Source: Phragmites australis
Lineage: Eukaryota > Streptophyta > Magnoliopsida > Poales > Poaceae
Length of the DNA stretch: 64,000 bases
Reading direction: 5' to 3'
NCBI RefSeq assembly: GCF_958298935.1
Contig: NC_084938.1
Span: 28,997,501-29,061,500 of the forward strand
Shown here: piece by piece, positions 33,550 through 43,480 of the stretch
Numbering within the stretch: the first letter of the stretch is position 1
How the letters are laid out: every line of letters begins with the position of its first letter
Program-made: the position numbers and the translations under genes
Notes under the pieces: model-generated
Told to the model about the DNA's origin: nothing
What the model saw: only the letters and a program-made list of their open reading frames with translations
The model's database searches: none

Positions 33550-34256
33550 CGCGATTTCCTATTTGCGCCTAGGTCACCGCCGATTCGGATGACCTGGGAA
33601 GCGTCTTCGCCCACCACGACCTCCTTCGTAGGAATGGAGGCATCGACGGCAAGTCAAGGTTTGTATGAAGAGGGTCCCAGGCCCCCTGGGTATCCTTCAA
33701 CCTCGGCCCGAGCAGAGACCAAGGCCGAGTATAGCTGCTCGGCGCAGGAGACGGCGTTGCCGGTCTCGGCGGGCACGGAGATGGGGCCTGCAGGGCCTGG
33801 CATCTTGATTGTGAGGTATGCGTAGTGGGTGACCACCATGAACCGAGCAAGCGCTGGGCCCCCGAGGATGGCATTGTAGGGGAGGGGGACTTCCGCGACA
33901 TCGAAGATGACGTTCTCCTTCTGAAAGTTGTCCCGGCTCCCGAATGTTACAGGCAGCTCAACCTGCCCAAGGGGCAGGGTGTGCCCGGGCGTCACCCCAT
34001 AGAAGGGGAGCGATGGCTAGAGGCGCCTGGAAAGCACCTGCAGCTTCTCGAAAGCCTCCCGGGAGAGGAGGTTTAGGCCTGCACCCCCGTCGATCAGCAC
34101 TCTACTGACCTTTATGTTGCAGATGGTGGGGGACACTACCAGGGTAGTCGCCGCACGCCTGCAGTACTTGCGGGGTGGTCGGCCAGGCTGAATGTGATCA
34201 AGGAGTCCGACCACTTCAGGGGCCTTGCGGCCTCCGTGCTCGGGGTTTCCAAGCAC
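33550..34256 (-). pseudogene. Gypsy E aspartic protease region
   Basis: The minus strand near 34130-34050 reads CNIKVSRVLIDGGAGLNLLS, the Tat-type protease active site with the catalytic Asp present. The frame stops at 34017 (TAG). The C-terminal flap and following segment continue at 33995 (GHTLPLGQVELPVTFGSRDN, ILGGPALARFMVVTHYAYL), and a TGA-type break ends it near 33654. This unit links gag to RT. Confidence 0.78.
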
Positions 34257-34414
34257 ACCTCGCGCTGCATGGTCTTGACACAGTGGCGGGAGGAGGGCGT
34301 CTACGCGCCTCCGTCGATGAAGGTGACGGTGTGCTCAGGCTCCTGGAAACCGAGCTTTTGATTCTCGGGGACGGCTCTGTCGTCGTCGTCCCTTCAGCGC
34401 TCCTCGCGGTCCTT

Positions 34415-36065
34415 CTAGTGCCGCTCGATGAGGCCTTTGACTGTGCGGCACTCCGTGAGGTCATGCCACTCAGTTTGGTGGATCTGGCACCTCTTCCCTG
34501 GCGCGGGCCTCGCAGGAGCGGGGGCCCTTGTGGGAGCAGGAGCCCTCGCGGGAGCTGGAGCCCTCAGAGGGGCCGGAGCCCTTGCGAGCGTAGGCCTTCT
34601 GTTGGCGGCCGCCCGGCGAGTTGGCTGGCGGTCATGCTCCTCAGTCGGCCTACGGGCAGGGCCCTGAGCCGGCGCGATAGGGAGAGCCTTGCGCCTTCTT
34701 CTCTTTTTCTTTTCCCGCCTGTCAAAGCTGGAAGGACCTGGTTGATCGGCAGCGGGTTCCTCAGGGCGCGAAACATGCCACATTTGAGCCTTCGCCGCCT
34801 TGGCGCACTTGTCGGCCAACGCGAAGAGTTTTGCGGTGGTCTCGACTTCGTGCGTGCCCAGCTTTTCGAGCATCCGCTCGTCGCGGACACCCTGCCGGAA
34901 CGCGACAATGACGGCGTGGGGGGTTATCCGCGGGATGGTGTTGCGGACCTGGCTGAAGCACTGTATGAAGTGCTGCAGCGTCTCCCCCTTCTGCTGTTTG
35001 AAGGTGTGGAGGTCGCACTCCAGGCCAGGGCGCGTGAATGTGCCCTAAAAATTAGCCACAAACTGGTGGCAGAGGTCATCCCAGGAGCCGATGGATCATG
35101 GGGGTAAGTTCATAAGCCAAGAACGGGCAGAGGACCTCAAGGCTACATGGAAATAATTGGCCATCACCTTTTCACTGCCGCCCGCCGCTTGAACAGCAGT
35201 GGTGTAGATTTGGAGGAACTCGACGGGGTCGATAGACCCATCGTACTTCTCCGGCAGTTCTGGCCGTAACTTCGTGGGCCAATTGACCCGGCGGAGCTCG
35301 CTGGTGAAGGCACGGTAGCCTGTGCCGTACCCTGCTGCGCGGGCAGCACCCTTGGGCGGTGAATGCCGGCGAGCCGGGAATCCCCGGCGGTCATGGGCCG
35401 GCATGGAGGAGGCCTGGTCCTCAGCTTCGGCCTCATGCTGGGACTCCCGTTGGCGCTCAAGGGTAACACGCGCATCTTCAACGGCCCTCCGCTCGTTGAG
35501 ATGCAAGCGGAGGTCCTGAGCTCCGGTAGTGGCCAGGGGGTAGCACTCCGCTTGGAGGCTCCCCGGCCTGTTTGGCGCCACCTGAGGATGGACCGGCCTT
35601 GGTTGTGCCGCGGTGGGGGGGGGGGTGGTGCCGGAGCTCTCGGCCAGCACCTGGCGGTGAGCCGTGCCCACCAGAGCGGCCACCTCCTGGAGCCAGCGGC
35701 CTTCTGGGGTTTCCCCCGGTGCCTGGACTGGCGGGTGCCTGAGGAGAGCTTGCGCCGCAAGCAGCACACTCCCAGTACTAGCATCGCCGAAGGTGAGCCT
35801 ACGCCGTAACGGCGCCCGGTGCTGTCCAGACGTGGACCTCGCGGCAGGAGTTTCTGCCACCTGCTGAGGGTTAAGCGGTCCGCTTGCAACGGTGGCGGCG
35901 GCCCTGCTGGGCCCAGCGCCATGGTCCCCATGAGAGGGGAGCGCCATGCGGGCGGACTTGTGGCTGCTGCTGAGGAGCAGCAGCAACTGGGGCCTCCTGT
36001 GCGAGGGGCTCCATTTCTTCACTAGAGCTGGAGCGAGTGCGTCGGAGACGATGGCCACCTGCCAT
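34415..36065 (-). pseudogene. Gypsy E gag
   Basis: An ATG at 36065 just after the PBS starts MAGGHRLRRTRSSSSEEMEP, the usual start of these gags, but the frame ends at 35871. The rest is readable in another frame from about 35870: RRRLTFGDASTGSVLLAAQA, LRPELPEKYDGSIDPVEFLQ, SEKVMANYFHVALRSSARSW. It stops at 35096, with a second stop near 35065. A third frame segment (34873-34415) has a basic Pro/Ala repeat and the knuckle CQIHQTEWHDLTEC. A frameshift plus two stops therefore break gag. The PEKYDGS and ARSWLMNLP motifs are the same as in elements B and F. Confidence 0.82.
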
Positions 36066-36106
36066 TTTTTCTGCAGGAAGAACAAAACAAATTCAGGGAT
36101 GCAACC

Positions 36107-36124
36107 CCCATACCTGGCGCGCCA
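36107..36124 (-). other. Primer-binding site of gypsy E
   Basis: On the minus strand TGGCGCGCCAGGTATGGG begins two bases after the 5' LTR. It has the same form as the PBS of B and F. Confidence 0.7.
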
Positions 36125-36126
36125 GC

Positions 36127-37508
36127 TGTCAGAGGGTGAACTCCTCAAGCAGGGATCCGGAGGGACCCCCTTTGAGATTCGGTCGGGGGGATGATTCTGA
36201 ATCTGTTTTGCGGGTGAGATAAATGGGCGTGAATGCGATGCAGGTGGAATGGAATGATCGGATGCAGAATGCAGTAAATGCACCGGAGGTTTTTAGACAG
36301 GTCCGGGCCGCACTGAGCGTAACACCCTACTCCTGTGTGTATGCTATAAATGCTCTGACAATGTCTCTCAGAGATGTTGCTGGTTACAAGAATATTTGTC
36401 TAGCCTAGAGCTTCAGGCTCCTTGTTCTTCGGTGATCTCAGCTTCTGTGCTTCAACTTGTCCTAGCGGTTGCTCCGTGTCAACCGGGTTCTTCTTCCCTT
36501 AGCTTGTATCGTCTCCAAATTCTCCCTTCTCCGGGGAGCCCACCCCGCCTTAAATACTCGCCAGGGCGGTGGCGTGCCCAGAAAGGGAGGGCATATGTTC
36601 CGAGGCGCCATAAATGGAAAGCAACCATCACGGGCAGCTGCGCGAAGTGACGGGGAGGGTTTAAAACGCACCCCTGACCGGTCTTGTTCGTCATCATGCC
36701 ATTTTGCAACGGGCGCAGCGGAGAGGGCCCACCGGGCAGCCACTGAATGGCCCGGTGTGCCCGCTCGGTCTTGTACACCTGACACAGCAGGGCGGCAAGC
36801 GGGGCGCCTTGGGCTTCGCGATACTATCCCGAGGCGCGCCGGATGTCCCGCGATGGGACCCGTGCATTAAATGTCCCCACGCCTCTCTGCCAGACCGTGG
36901 CAAGGACTGACACCGAGCGTGGCAGGAGCAGTTGGAAGTGTCGGGCCACGCACCCTTTTAAATGCGGCATCGGGCCTTTCACTGGTTGACAGCTCACTGC
37001 TGGACCTCTGTGGGGGCCACTGGCGTAGGACTTCTTAGGCCGTCGGGGAACCGAGTGCTCGGGGGTCACTGTTCACAGCCCCGAGCACTCTCTCCCGGAT
37101 ATGCCCTTTCTTGGTCCTCGGGGAACCGAGTGCTCGGGGGCCACTGTTCACGGCCCCGAGCACTTTCTCCCAGAACTGACTTCCCTTGGGTCCTTGGGGG
37201 ACTCGGGTGCCACTGTTTGCAGCCCCGAGCACCCCCTTCCCGGTACTTGGTTTTTCTGATCGTCGGAGGACTTGAGTGCCCGGGGGCCACTGTTCACAGC
37301 CCCGAGCACTCTCTTCCCGGCACTTGGTTTTCTCGGGTCATCGGGGAACTCGGGTACTCGGGGACCACTGTTCATGGCCCCGAGCACCCTCTACCGGGAC
37401 TTAATCTTCTCGCACCTTGGGGAGATGATCCCCGCGGGAGGGCGCCACGTGGCAAACTGCTGATCTGGCCTCAGGACTCGGGGACCCCTGGTTCCTGTGT
37501 CACCAACA
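36127..37508 (-). repeat. 5' LTR of gypsy E
   Basis: 1,382 bp, complete: TGTCAGAGGG...ACCAACA on +, hence TGTTGGTGAC...CTGACA on the minus strand. It contains five ~75-80-bp internal repeats (37040-37400), one fewer than the 3' LTR. The right edge is fixed by the target duplication GGCAT at 37509-37513. Confidence 0.93.
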
Positions 37509-37742
37509 GGCATGATCCGTGAGGCGGTGCTCGGGGCCGAGAACTGCTGGCCCCCCCGAGCACCCAGAATTCCCCGAGGACCCAAGAGGGGCATGATCCC
37601 GGAGGCGGAGCTCGGGGCCGGGAACTGCTAGCCCCCCGAGCACCCAGAATTCCCCAAGGACTAGAGAGGGGCATGATCCGGGAGGCGGTGCTCGGGGCCG
37701 GGAACTACTACCCCCCCCCCCCCAAGCACCCAGAATTCCCCG
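37509..37742. repeat. 80-bp tandem repeat array in copia D, right half
   Basis: About three more copies of the unit seen at 23880-24196, beginning GCATGATCCGTGAGGCGG. A run of about 14 C interrupts the last copy near 37710-37723. Joined to the left half, the array had about seven copies before gypsy E inserted. Confidence 0.85.
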
Positions 37743-38305
37743 AGAAACCCCATGCCGGTGGACCCCACAGGGACTCCAGGAGGTGTAGCGGCGAGCACCG
37801 ACGAGAAGGTCGCCGGCATATTTTTTTTTTCTTTTTCGATCTGTGGTGGTGGCCTTCGAGCCACCGCATACTGTGCTTGAGTGTGGCGACCAAATTCGAC
37901 CGGCGGCGAGGTGGTGGCTGCGGGCCCCACCAGATAAGATACACGGAGTTCATGCGATGATTGGTTCTTGCCGTGATGCTCTACTGTGTAGATCGAAATA
38001 CACTAGCTACTGTTCATTGTACTACGGGCTACTGTTCATACATACTCGGTACTGTTCACACATATGATGCATGCTACTGTTTATGCAAGATTTCAGATCT
38101 ATTTTGATGCAAAAGACAGTAGCTGCGAGGATTCATACCAAGTCGATCGTACCTTTCAATTCTTGCGAACGATTTGTGCCACGTAGTGCATATAGGCTAG
38201 GCCAAAGATCTGCCCGCTTGACGACGATGTCGATGCAGTGCAGATCAGTCGTAGGCAGATTCGTTCCGCTAGCTTGATCTCCGGCAGAGCTTCGTGCTGA
38301 TAACG
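37743..38305 (-). other. Leader region and PBS of copia D
   Basis: Lies between the 5' LTR and the repeat array. On the minus strand, TTATCAGCACGAAG (38303-38290) follows the LTR after CG and is the usual form of a copia PBS. Five to six short ACTGTTCATA-like motifs lie at 38010-38085. The short minus frame 37930-37743 has no recognisable gag domain, so the expected gag N-terminus is absent. Confidence 0.6.
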
Positions 38306-38534
38306 TGTTGAGAAACCGCTGCTACCGGGTGTAGTCTAGCGATCTCTCTAGAATAATTGCAAAAAGGAGAAACAAACGTAGGGGAAAAGCTGCCTATTCT
38401 TTATTTATCTGTGTTTACAATGAGGGGTGCTGCCCCGTATATATAGTGCTAAAAACCCCTAAGAGATAGAATCGAGTCTTTCAAGAGATCGAGACGGGCC
38501 CACATTCGGTTGTGAAACTCCAGGTTTTCTAACA
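38306..38534 (-). repeat. 5' LTR of copia D
   Basis: 229 bp, TGTTGAG...TCTAACA on +. Its right edge is set by GAAAC at 38535-38539. A TATATATAG box near 38437-38445 lies within it. Confidence 0.93.
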
Positions 38535-38539
38535 GAAAC

Positions 38540-38697
38540 CACTTTTGTTCTGGAGTCGAGAGTGGGAATACAAGAGGAAAAGATGGCAACGAATCAAGAG
38601 TGTAACCGGCAGCCTCCCGTGCTTGTGATATAGTGCACGAAAAGGTGTCGCCTCGGATTCACGACGGTCCAGATTCCAGTTGGCTCCGGCACTAATA
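38540..38697 (-). promoter_or_regulatory. Displaced 5' flank of the broken gene at 18691-19188
   Basis: With copia D removed, this DNA lies directly upstream (minus strand) of the ATG at 19188. It contains a CACTATATCA TATA-like box near 38623-38632, about 110 bp from that ATG after joining. The role is inferred from the target-site join only. Confidence 0.3.
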
Positions 38698-39555
38698 GCA
38701 TCTCCAACCGACTATCTGAATTACGCTTCTTATATCTTTAAATAGGGAGTCTCTGCAAAAGATTTCCTTTTTATTTCTCTACACCCTCTAACCGACTCCT
38801 TAAATCCTGCTCCCTAAATTCCACTCACAATCATGTATGATCAAACAAAGATAATTTTGCAACTGCCGTGCCATTTTTAATTTTCATGATACTATTTGAC
38901 TAACGTTTGATGATACTATTTGACTTACATTTGATGATACAACATACATTCAGATGCCATGATACTATTTGGCTTACATTTGATGATACAACACAGTTCA
39001 GATGTCTTGGTACTATTTGAATCACATTACATCCACACTTCCTGAATCCCTGCCTCATCAGCATCAAATAGTGTCCACCACGATAGATCTTCAGGGAGGG
39101 GAACATGTAATCTCCTCGCTGCGGCGTATATAACCCCACATGCTACTACTTCGCTTCTGAATCTCACACACAGAGTTGTGCGCAAGCTGACAATCAAAGC
39201 ATTTAACACAAAAGAGGGTAGTGAAAATGCAGAATAATTTAACCGATAGAATTGAAATGCCACATGAACAATGCAATTTGAATGGTGTGTAATTCCCATA
39301 ACGCAGGAAAGGATAACTAAATGACAACAAAGGAACAACTAAATATCTATCAGAATCAACTGAATTCCATCCAAAGGCACATGATAATGAATCACAAATT
39401 GAACAGCTTATGGTGGAACACATTGATCAATAGTTGTCACTTGTGTCAGGTAGCTGGTCATTCTCAATAAACATGTACTAAGAGTTAAATTGATGCACTG
39501 CACAATCACATCTATTCAGATTGATCTAGATAAAATAGCAATTGCAGCCCATGCC
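38698..39555 (-). mobile_element. TE-like segment starting AGCATCTCCAACCGAC
   Basis: AGCATCTCCAACCGAC at 38697-38712 and ACCCTCTAACCGACTCC nearby resemble termini of grass DNA-transposon MITEs (PIF/Harbinger type is my best guess). Diverged direct repeats of GATGATACTATTTGACTTAC lie at 38886-39030. A cyclin-like exon fragment lies at 39033-39186. The opposite terminus was not found; the segment may be truncated by the LTR of gypsy F. Confidence 0.35.
39033..39186 (-). pseudogene. Cyclin-L-like exon fragment
   Basis: After a TTGATTGTCAG acceptor (39187-39188) the minus strand reads LRTTLCVRFRSEVVACGVIY, AAARRLHVPLPEDLSWW and FDADEAGIQEV. This is the pattern of the second cyclin fold of plant L-type cyclins (VACGVVYAAAR, PLPEDPPWW), as I remember the family. 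The similarity ends near 39033. No other exons of a cyclin gene are nearby, and the retained acceptor shows it was copied from genomic DNA, not a processed transcript. Confidence 0.6.
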
Positions 39556-40261
39556 TGTCGGTGTAATGGGTAATGGGGTGCCCTGTCAGGGCCCCACACT
39601 GCCAAATGCTAGCCGGCAGTGGATATTTTCAAGACTATGGCCTCACCGCGCGACCAGAGTAGGGCTCGAGCGACCAACCCCTAGTCGCCTAAGGAGACCC
39701 TGCGACCAATCTTTTGCTGGTCGCAGGGTAGGTATTCATCTAACCCATCAAATCATATTTAATGTTATCCACTCAAGTGTTTTCCTTTTCCAGGCAATCC
39801 CTTTTGGCGCAGAGATAGAGTGACCTATCCTGTAGCATTTAATGCTACGGGATGGCCTCGCAGGAAAGCGCGACACCGCTTGGCGGATGGGACATGTTTT
39901 GTAGGATGACCAGAGTAGGACTGGCGTGTCTATCCCCCGTCATGATGGGCTAGGAGTAGTTGGCTCCGTCAGACATCGGTCTGCCACAGAGTTGGCACGG
40001 TTCATTTGTATGTGTATTTTTTCTTTTGCTATATAAGGGGGGAGGACCCGACTTGTAAGAGGGAGGCAACTCATTCTGTAACCAGTTCACACATCTATAA
40101 GAAAAATACACAGGACGTAGGGTTATTATCCCGCAGGAGGCCTGAACCTGGATAAATCCTCGTGTTCTTAGGTTCTGTAGATCCATCCATAAGAAACATA
40201 GATCAACGCGCCCATCATCCAGTACACCTCGGATTCATTGTTAGGGATTTTTCCCCCGACA
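39556..40261 (+). repeat. 5' LTR of gypsy F
   Basis: Starts TGTCGGTGTAATGG, ends CCCCCGACA, and is followed after GC by a PBS. A TATATAAGGGG box at 40030-40040 is a plausible LTR promoter, with transcription start about 30 bp downstream. No partner LTR occurs in the window. Confidence 0.8.
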
Positions 40262-40263
40262 GC

Positions 40264-40281
40264 TGGCGCGCCAAGTAGGGG
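40264..40281 (+). other. Primer-binding site of gypsy F
   Basis: TGGCGCGCCAAGTAGGGG starts two bases after the LTR end, matching the PBS form of B and E. Confidence 0.75.
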
Positions 40282-40332
40282 GGCACATTTTTTTGCATTT
40301 CTTTAGATCTTAAGACCACGGTTGGGCTGCCC

Positions 40333-41584
40333 ATGATTGGATCCATGACGCCCATGGGGTCCCGTTTCGAGGACCCCAGTCGTCATGAGGTTTTCGTTAT
40401 GGGGTACGACCTAGACGAGCCCGGTGTGCTCCAAGCATGGGACACCGTGACGGAGTATGAGGACTCAAAGACCGAACGAGAGGTCTGCATGGCAGACCAT
40501 GCAGTAGAGGGCAGCAGAGATGCTCGTGTCCTAGGAACTGGAGGTGAGCCCTAGGCCATTGGCCAAGAGGGAAACCAGCTCGGCGCCAGGCACCCAGGCA
40601 GTCCTGTACCGCCCCAGCGACTACAACACCGCCCGGAGGAGCACTCGCTTGGGGTTGAGCCATCGGCTGCGTTGTCTTCAAGACTATCACGTCGCACCAC
40701 GGACTCGTGCTGTGCGCGAAACACGAGCACCGGGGGCTCCCCCCTCATGATGTCTTGCCACTTCGCGCTCAGCGGCTCAACTATGAGGCCATGACCCCCG
40801 CGCAGAACCTGCAGATTGCGCGAGCACTTCTTAGCCACCCATCGGTGGTGGTACCAGAGAATTCACTGGTAGCACCATGGCTGTGTGACCTCGCCCTCTT
40901 TGTAGAGACCGCTCGGCACAAGACCATAGCCACAGCTGCCTCGTCCATCTCAAAGAGTAGTTGAGGTGGTGTTCGGTAGGGTTCGTACTGGACCCCACGG
41001 CGGGAGGTCACCCAGGCTCTCTCAATAATAGGGAGTACACGAAAACCCCCACCGCGTCGGGACAGTCAACCTACTAACCTGCGTGACTCTCTTCGTCATC
41101 GTGACGCCCGCGACATAATCCGAGGCTAGAGGGCCACCAGAGAACAGGAGGACTGCGACCGGCAAGAGCTGGAAAAGGGCAAGCGGCCCTACCACTCACC
41201 CCCACGCAGGGTGACGCCAGACTCCACCCCATCGCCCGGGCCGCGAGACCGACGGCTCTCTCCCTGGTAGCGCGAGGCTGCCTTTCAGCGGGCGGCTCCC
41301 TGTTTCAGGACAGGGTGCAATGCCCTCTTTGCCCGACTACTAGAGGTGCGTTGGCCACACAAGTTCCAGCCGGTTCTGGCTGAAAAGTACGATAGCTCGA
41401 CCAACCTGGAGGAGTTCCTGCAAATCTACACCACCATGATGCAGGCCGCGGGAGGTGACGGGAAGGTCATGGCGAACTATTTCCTGACCGCTCTGACTGG
41501 TTCAGCCCGATCCTGGCTTATGAACCTCCCCGCGGGTCGGTTCATTCCTGGGAGGACTTGTGCGACCAGTTCGTCGCCAACTTC
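40333..41584 (+). pseudogene. Gypsy F gag, interrupted by a CACTA element
   Basis: An ATG at 40333 opens MIGSMTPMGSRFEDPSRHEV, which ends at 40554. Gag resumes in other frames with FQPVLAEKYDSSTNLEEFLQ and GDGKVMANYFLTAL, ARSWLMNLPAG (41366-41535), then a frameshift to WEDLCDQFVANF at 41584, where the CACTA begins. Past the CACTA (43112-43160) the sequence TTC.AA.GAACCTACG...GAGGATGACCTATA continues gag (F.GTY...EDDLY) before similarity is lost. Many stops and shifts show that F is long dead. Confidence 0.75.
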
Positions 41585-41967
41585 CACTACTACATAACTA
41601 GTCATAAGTAGCGGCACATCAGTGCCGGTTATACAGGAACCGCCACTGAAAATGTATCAGTGCCGGTTCTTAACCTCCCGCGCCCCAAAAATAACTGAGG
41701 TGTTAAGAACCGGCACTGAAACCGACTATCAGTGCCGGTTCGTGTTATAAATCAGCACTTATGTATCAGTGCCGGTTGATAACATGAACCGGCACTGATA
41801 GTCGACTATCAATGCCGGTTCCAGTCACAACCAGCACTGAAGGTTTGCTCAGACCCGAATTTTTGCTTGAATCGCGTTTCGGCTCGCCTCGCGTCCTTTC
41901 AACTCTGGCCTTATCTCTTCCTCACGCATCCTCCACCACAAGCTAGCCTCTCTCTCCACCTTATCTC

Positions 41968-41970
<3 letters not shown>

Positions 41971-42005
<35 letters not shown>
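41971..42005. repeat. (CT)n microsatellite
   Basis: About 17 uninterrupted CT units inside the CACTA element. Confidence 0.95.
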
Positions 42006-42007
<2 letters not shown>

Positions 42008-42060
42008 TCACTCCTACCTCGTTGCTGCTGCTCCACCACAAGCTAGCCTCTCTCTCTCTC

Positions 42061-42231
42061 CGGCAGAGAAGGGTCGTCCTCCTGGGGATGACGAGAGAGG
42101 AGAGGGTGGTGGAGGTCGAAGGTGGTGCCACACTTGGGGTTGGTGACAAGGATGGTGTCCTCATGGCGAGCTTTGAAGCTATTCTGGAGGCGCATGATGT
42201 TCTCGGTGAAGCGCGGACGGAGCCAGTAGTT
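42061..42231 (-). pseudogene. Captured cytosolic sulfotransferase fragment
   Basis: The minus strand reads YWLRPRFTENIMRLQNSFKA, RHEDTILVTNPKCGTT and then DLHHPLLSRHPQEDD. This follows the plant soluble sulfotransferase pattern: an aromatic region, FxARPxDVxLxxxPKSGTTW (the PAPS-binding loop) and HPLLxxNPHxxV. The usual Ser of PKSGTT is Cys here, and the stretch between GTT and HPLL is deleted. It is a partial, non-functional piece within the CACTA element. Confidence 0.65.
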
Positions 42232-43159
42232 CTTTAAGAGGACCAGAGGCTAGCTTGTGGTGGAGCAAGCTGGGTCCCAGCTCGGCAGAGCTGCTGTGGT
42301 GCGGTAAAGATTTTTGTTCCTTCTTCTAATTGCTTAGCTCCCGAGCATCAAAGCTTCGATTTTGCATCTGATTCTACACTTTTAGCTGGGAGCTTCAATT
42401 TTTGTTCCTCTTGTTTTGGAATGGAATCAGAGATTGGATTGACATTCGCTGGAGATGCGTTCAAGGGGGTCGGGCCCGCGGCTGCCGTCCGCAACCACCT
42501 CCCAGAGGTCCCGCGCGCGGAGGTCGAAGGTCCAGCGAGCTCCACAAGCACGGCAATGACCCCGGCGCCCTCCAAATCCTGCATGTATGAGATTCGTCCA
42601 GTTAATTTGTTCTTTTGTTGTGTTCTTGAGTTGAGATGAGATGAGATGAGATGAGATGAGTAATGAATGCATGCGTTGTCTAGTTCACGCACTCACCACC
42701 TGATGCATGAGATGAGTACTGAAATGTTCAAAATTACATGAAATTGATTTGTTCTTATGTTGTGTTCTTGAGTTGATTTGTTCGTATGGATGATATGAGA
42801 AGATTTGAGCCTGAGATGAGTCAATTTGAGTCTGAGATGAGTCGATTTGATTGTGAGATGCGTTTGTATGGATGAGATGAGTTGATTTGAGCGGCGGCGG
42901 CAGGAGCGGCAGCCGAGCCAGCTCTTTGGCTCGGAAAACTTTTCCAGTGCCGGTTGGAGGCACGAACCGGCACTGAAAAGAACTTTCAGTACCAGTTCCA
43001 GACCCGGTACTGATAGTCATTGACTATCAGTGTCGAGTTAAGAGTGCCGGTTAAAAAACTGACAGTGATGTCATTTTTCAACCAGCACTGATATATCTTT
43101 TTTAAGTAGTGTTCTAACGAACCTACGCCCTACTAAGGTCGAGGATGACCTATACAAGC

Positions 43160-43480
43160 TTTCCTATAATTTTTAATATATATATAATGTTAAATAGCTC
43201 TAATAGAAGTATATTCGACATAAAATTAGTGAAAAAACCAACTTCTATAGAAAGAACAAGAGAATACAAAATATAATAGAGCTACGGTATGTCCGTGCGA
43301 ACATGTGGGGGCACCATGCTAGTTTATTCAAGAATGCAACACAAATGACGATGAAAGAGAAACGTGCTTGGAAGTTGGAACCATACACTTGGCACGGCGC
43401 CAAGCTGCCAAGTGCCAACCAATGTCACAGCATAATGACGTAATACTAGCATGATGCATGTATCGATCGATCGGTCTCCA
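43160..43480. other. AT-rich interval with a possible Helitron 3' end
   Basis: No gene. GAGCTACGG...GGGCACCATGCTAG at 43279-43322 resembles the 3' terminus of grass Helitrons (imperfect GC hairpin shortly before CTAG, followed by T). A TCCTATAATTTTT near 43166 could be a 5' end. Both are degenerate, so this is weak. Confidence 0.3.

Larger units (their letters stand above)
24197..37508 (-). mobile_element. Ty3/gypsy Tat-lineage retrotransposon E with antisense ORF
   Basis: A 13,312-bp element inside copia D. On + it starts TGTCGGAGGG (24197) and ends CACCAACA (37508), with perfect 5-bp duplications GGCAT at 24192-24196 and 37509-37513. The minus strand encodes, from the right: LTR, PBS, gag, protease, RT, RNase H, second RNase H, integrase, a repeat-rich spacer and then an ORF on the opposite (+) strand before the 3' LTR. 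By eye the LTRs differ at roughly 3% of sites over the first ~560 bp, so E is younger than D, as nesting requires. gag and RNase H have breaks, so E is not autonomous now. Confidence 0.93.
19210..38534 (-). mobile_element. Ty1/copia retrotransposon D, host of nested gypsy E
   Basis: Both LTRs are 229 bp (19210-19438 and 38306-38534), start TGTTGAG and end AACA, and are flanked by perfect 5-bp duplications GAAAC (19205-19209 and 38535-38539). Minus-strand order from the right is LTR, PBS, leader, 80-bp repeats, gag knuckle, protease, integrase, RT, RNase H, polypurine tract, LTR. Removing gypsy E and one GGCAT copy leaves about 6.0 kb. The N-terminal gag domain was not found between leader and knuckle, and pol has several breaks. 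By eye the LTRs differ at about 18 of 229 sites. Confidence 0.93.
41585..43111. mobile_element. Non-autonomous CACTA element in gypsy F, carrying host sequence
   Basis: 1,527 bp from CACTACTACATAAC to ...TTTAAGTAGTG, flanked by the 3-bp target duplication TTC (41582-41584, 43112-43114). Subterminal repeats of AGTGCCGGTT / AACCGGCACT in both orientations fill 41612-41845 and 42950-43095. It encodes no transposase. The middle holds a sulfotransferase-like fragment (42061-42231), a (CT)n tract and (GAGAT)n at 42634-42660. Confidence 0.85.
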
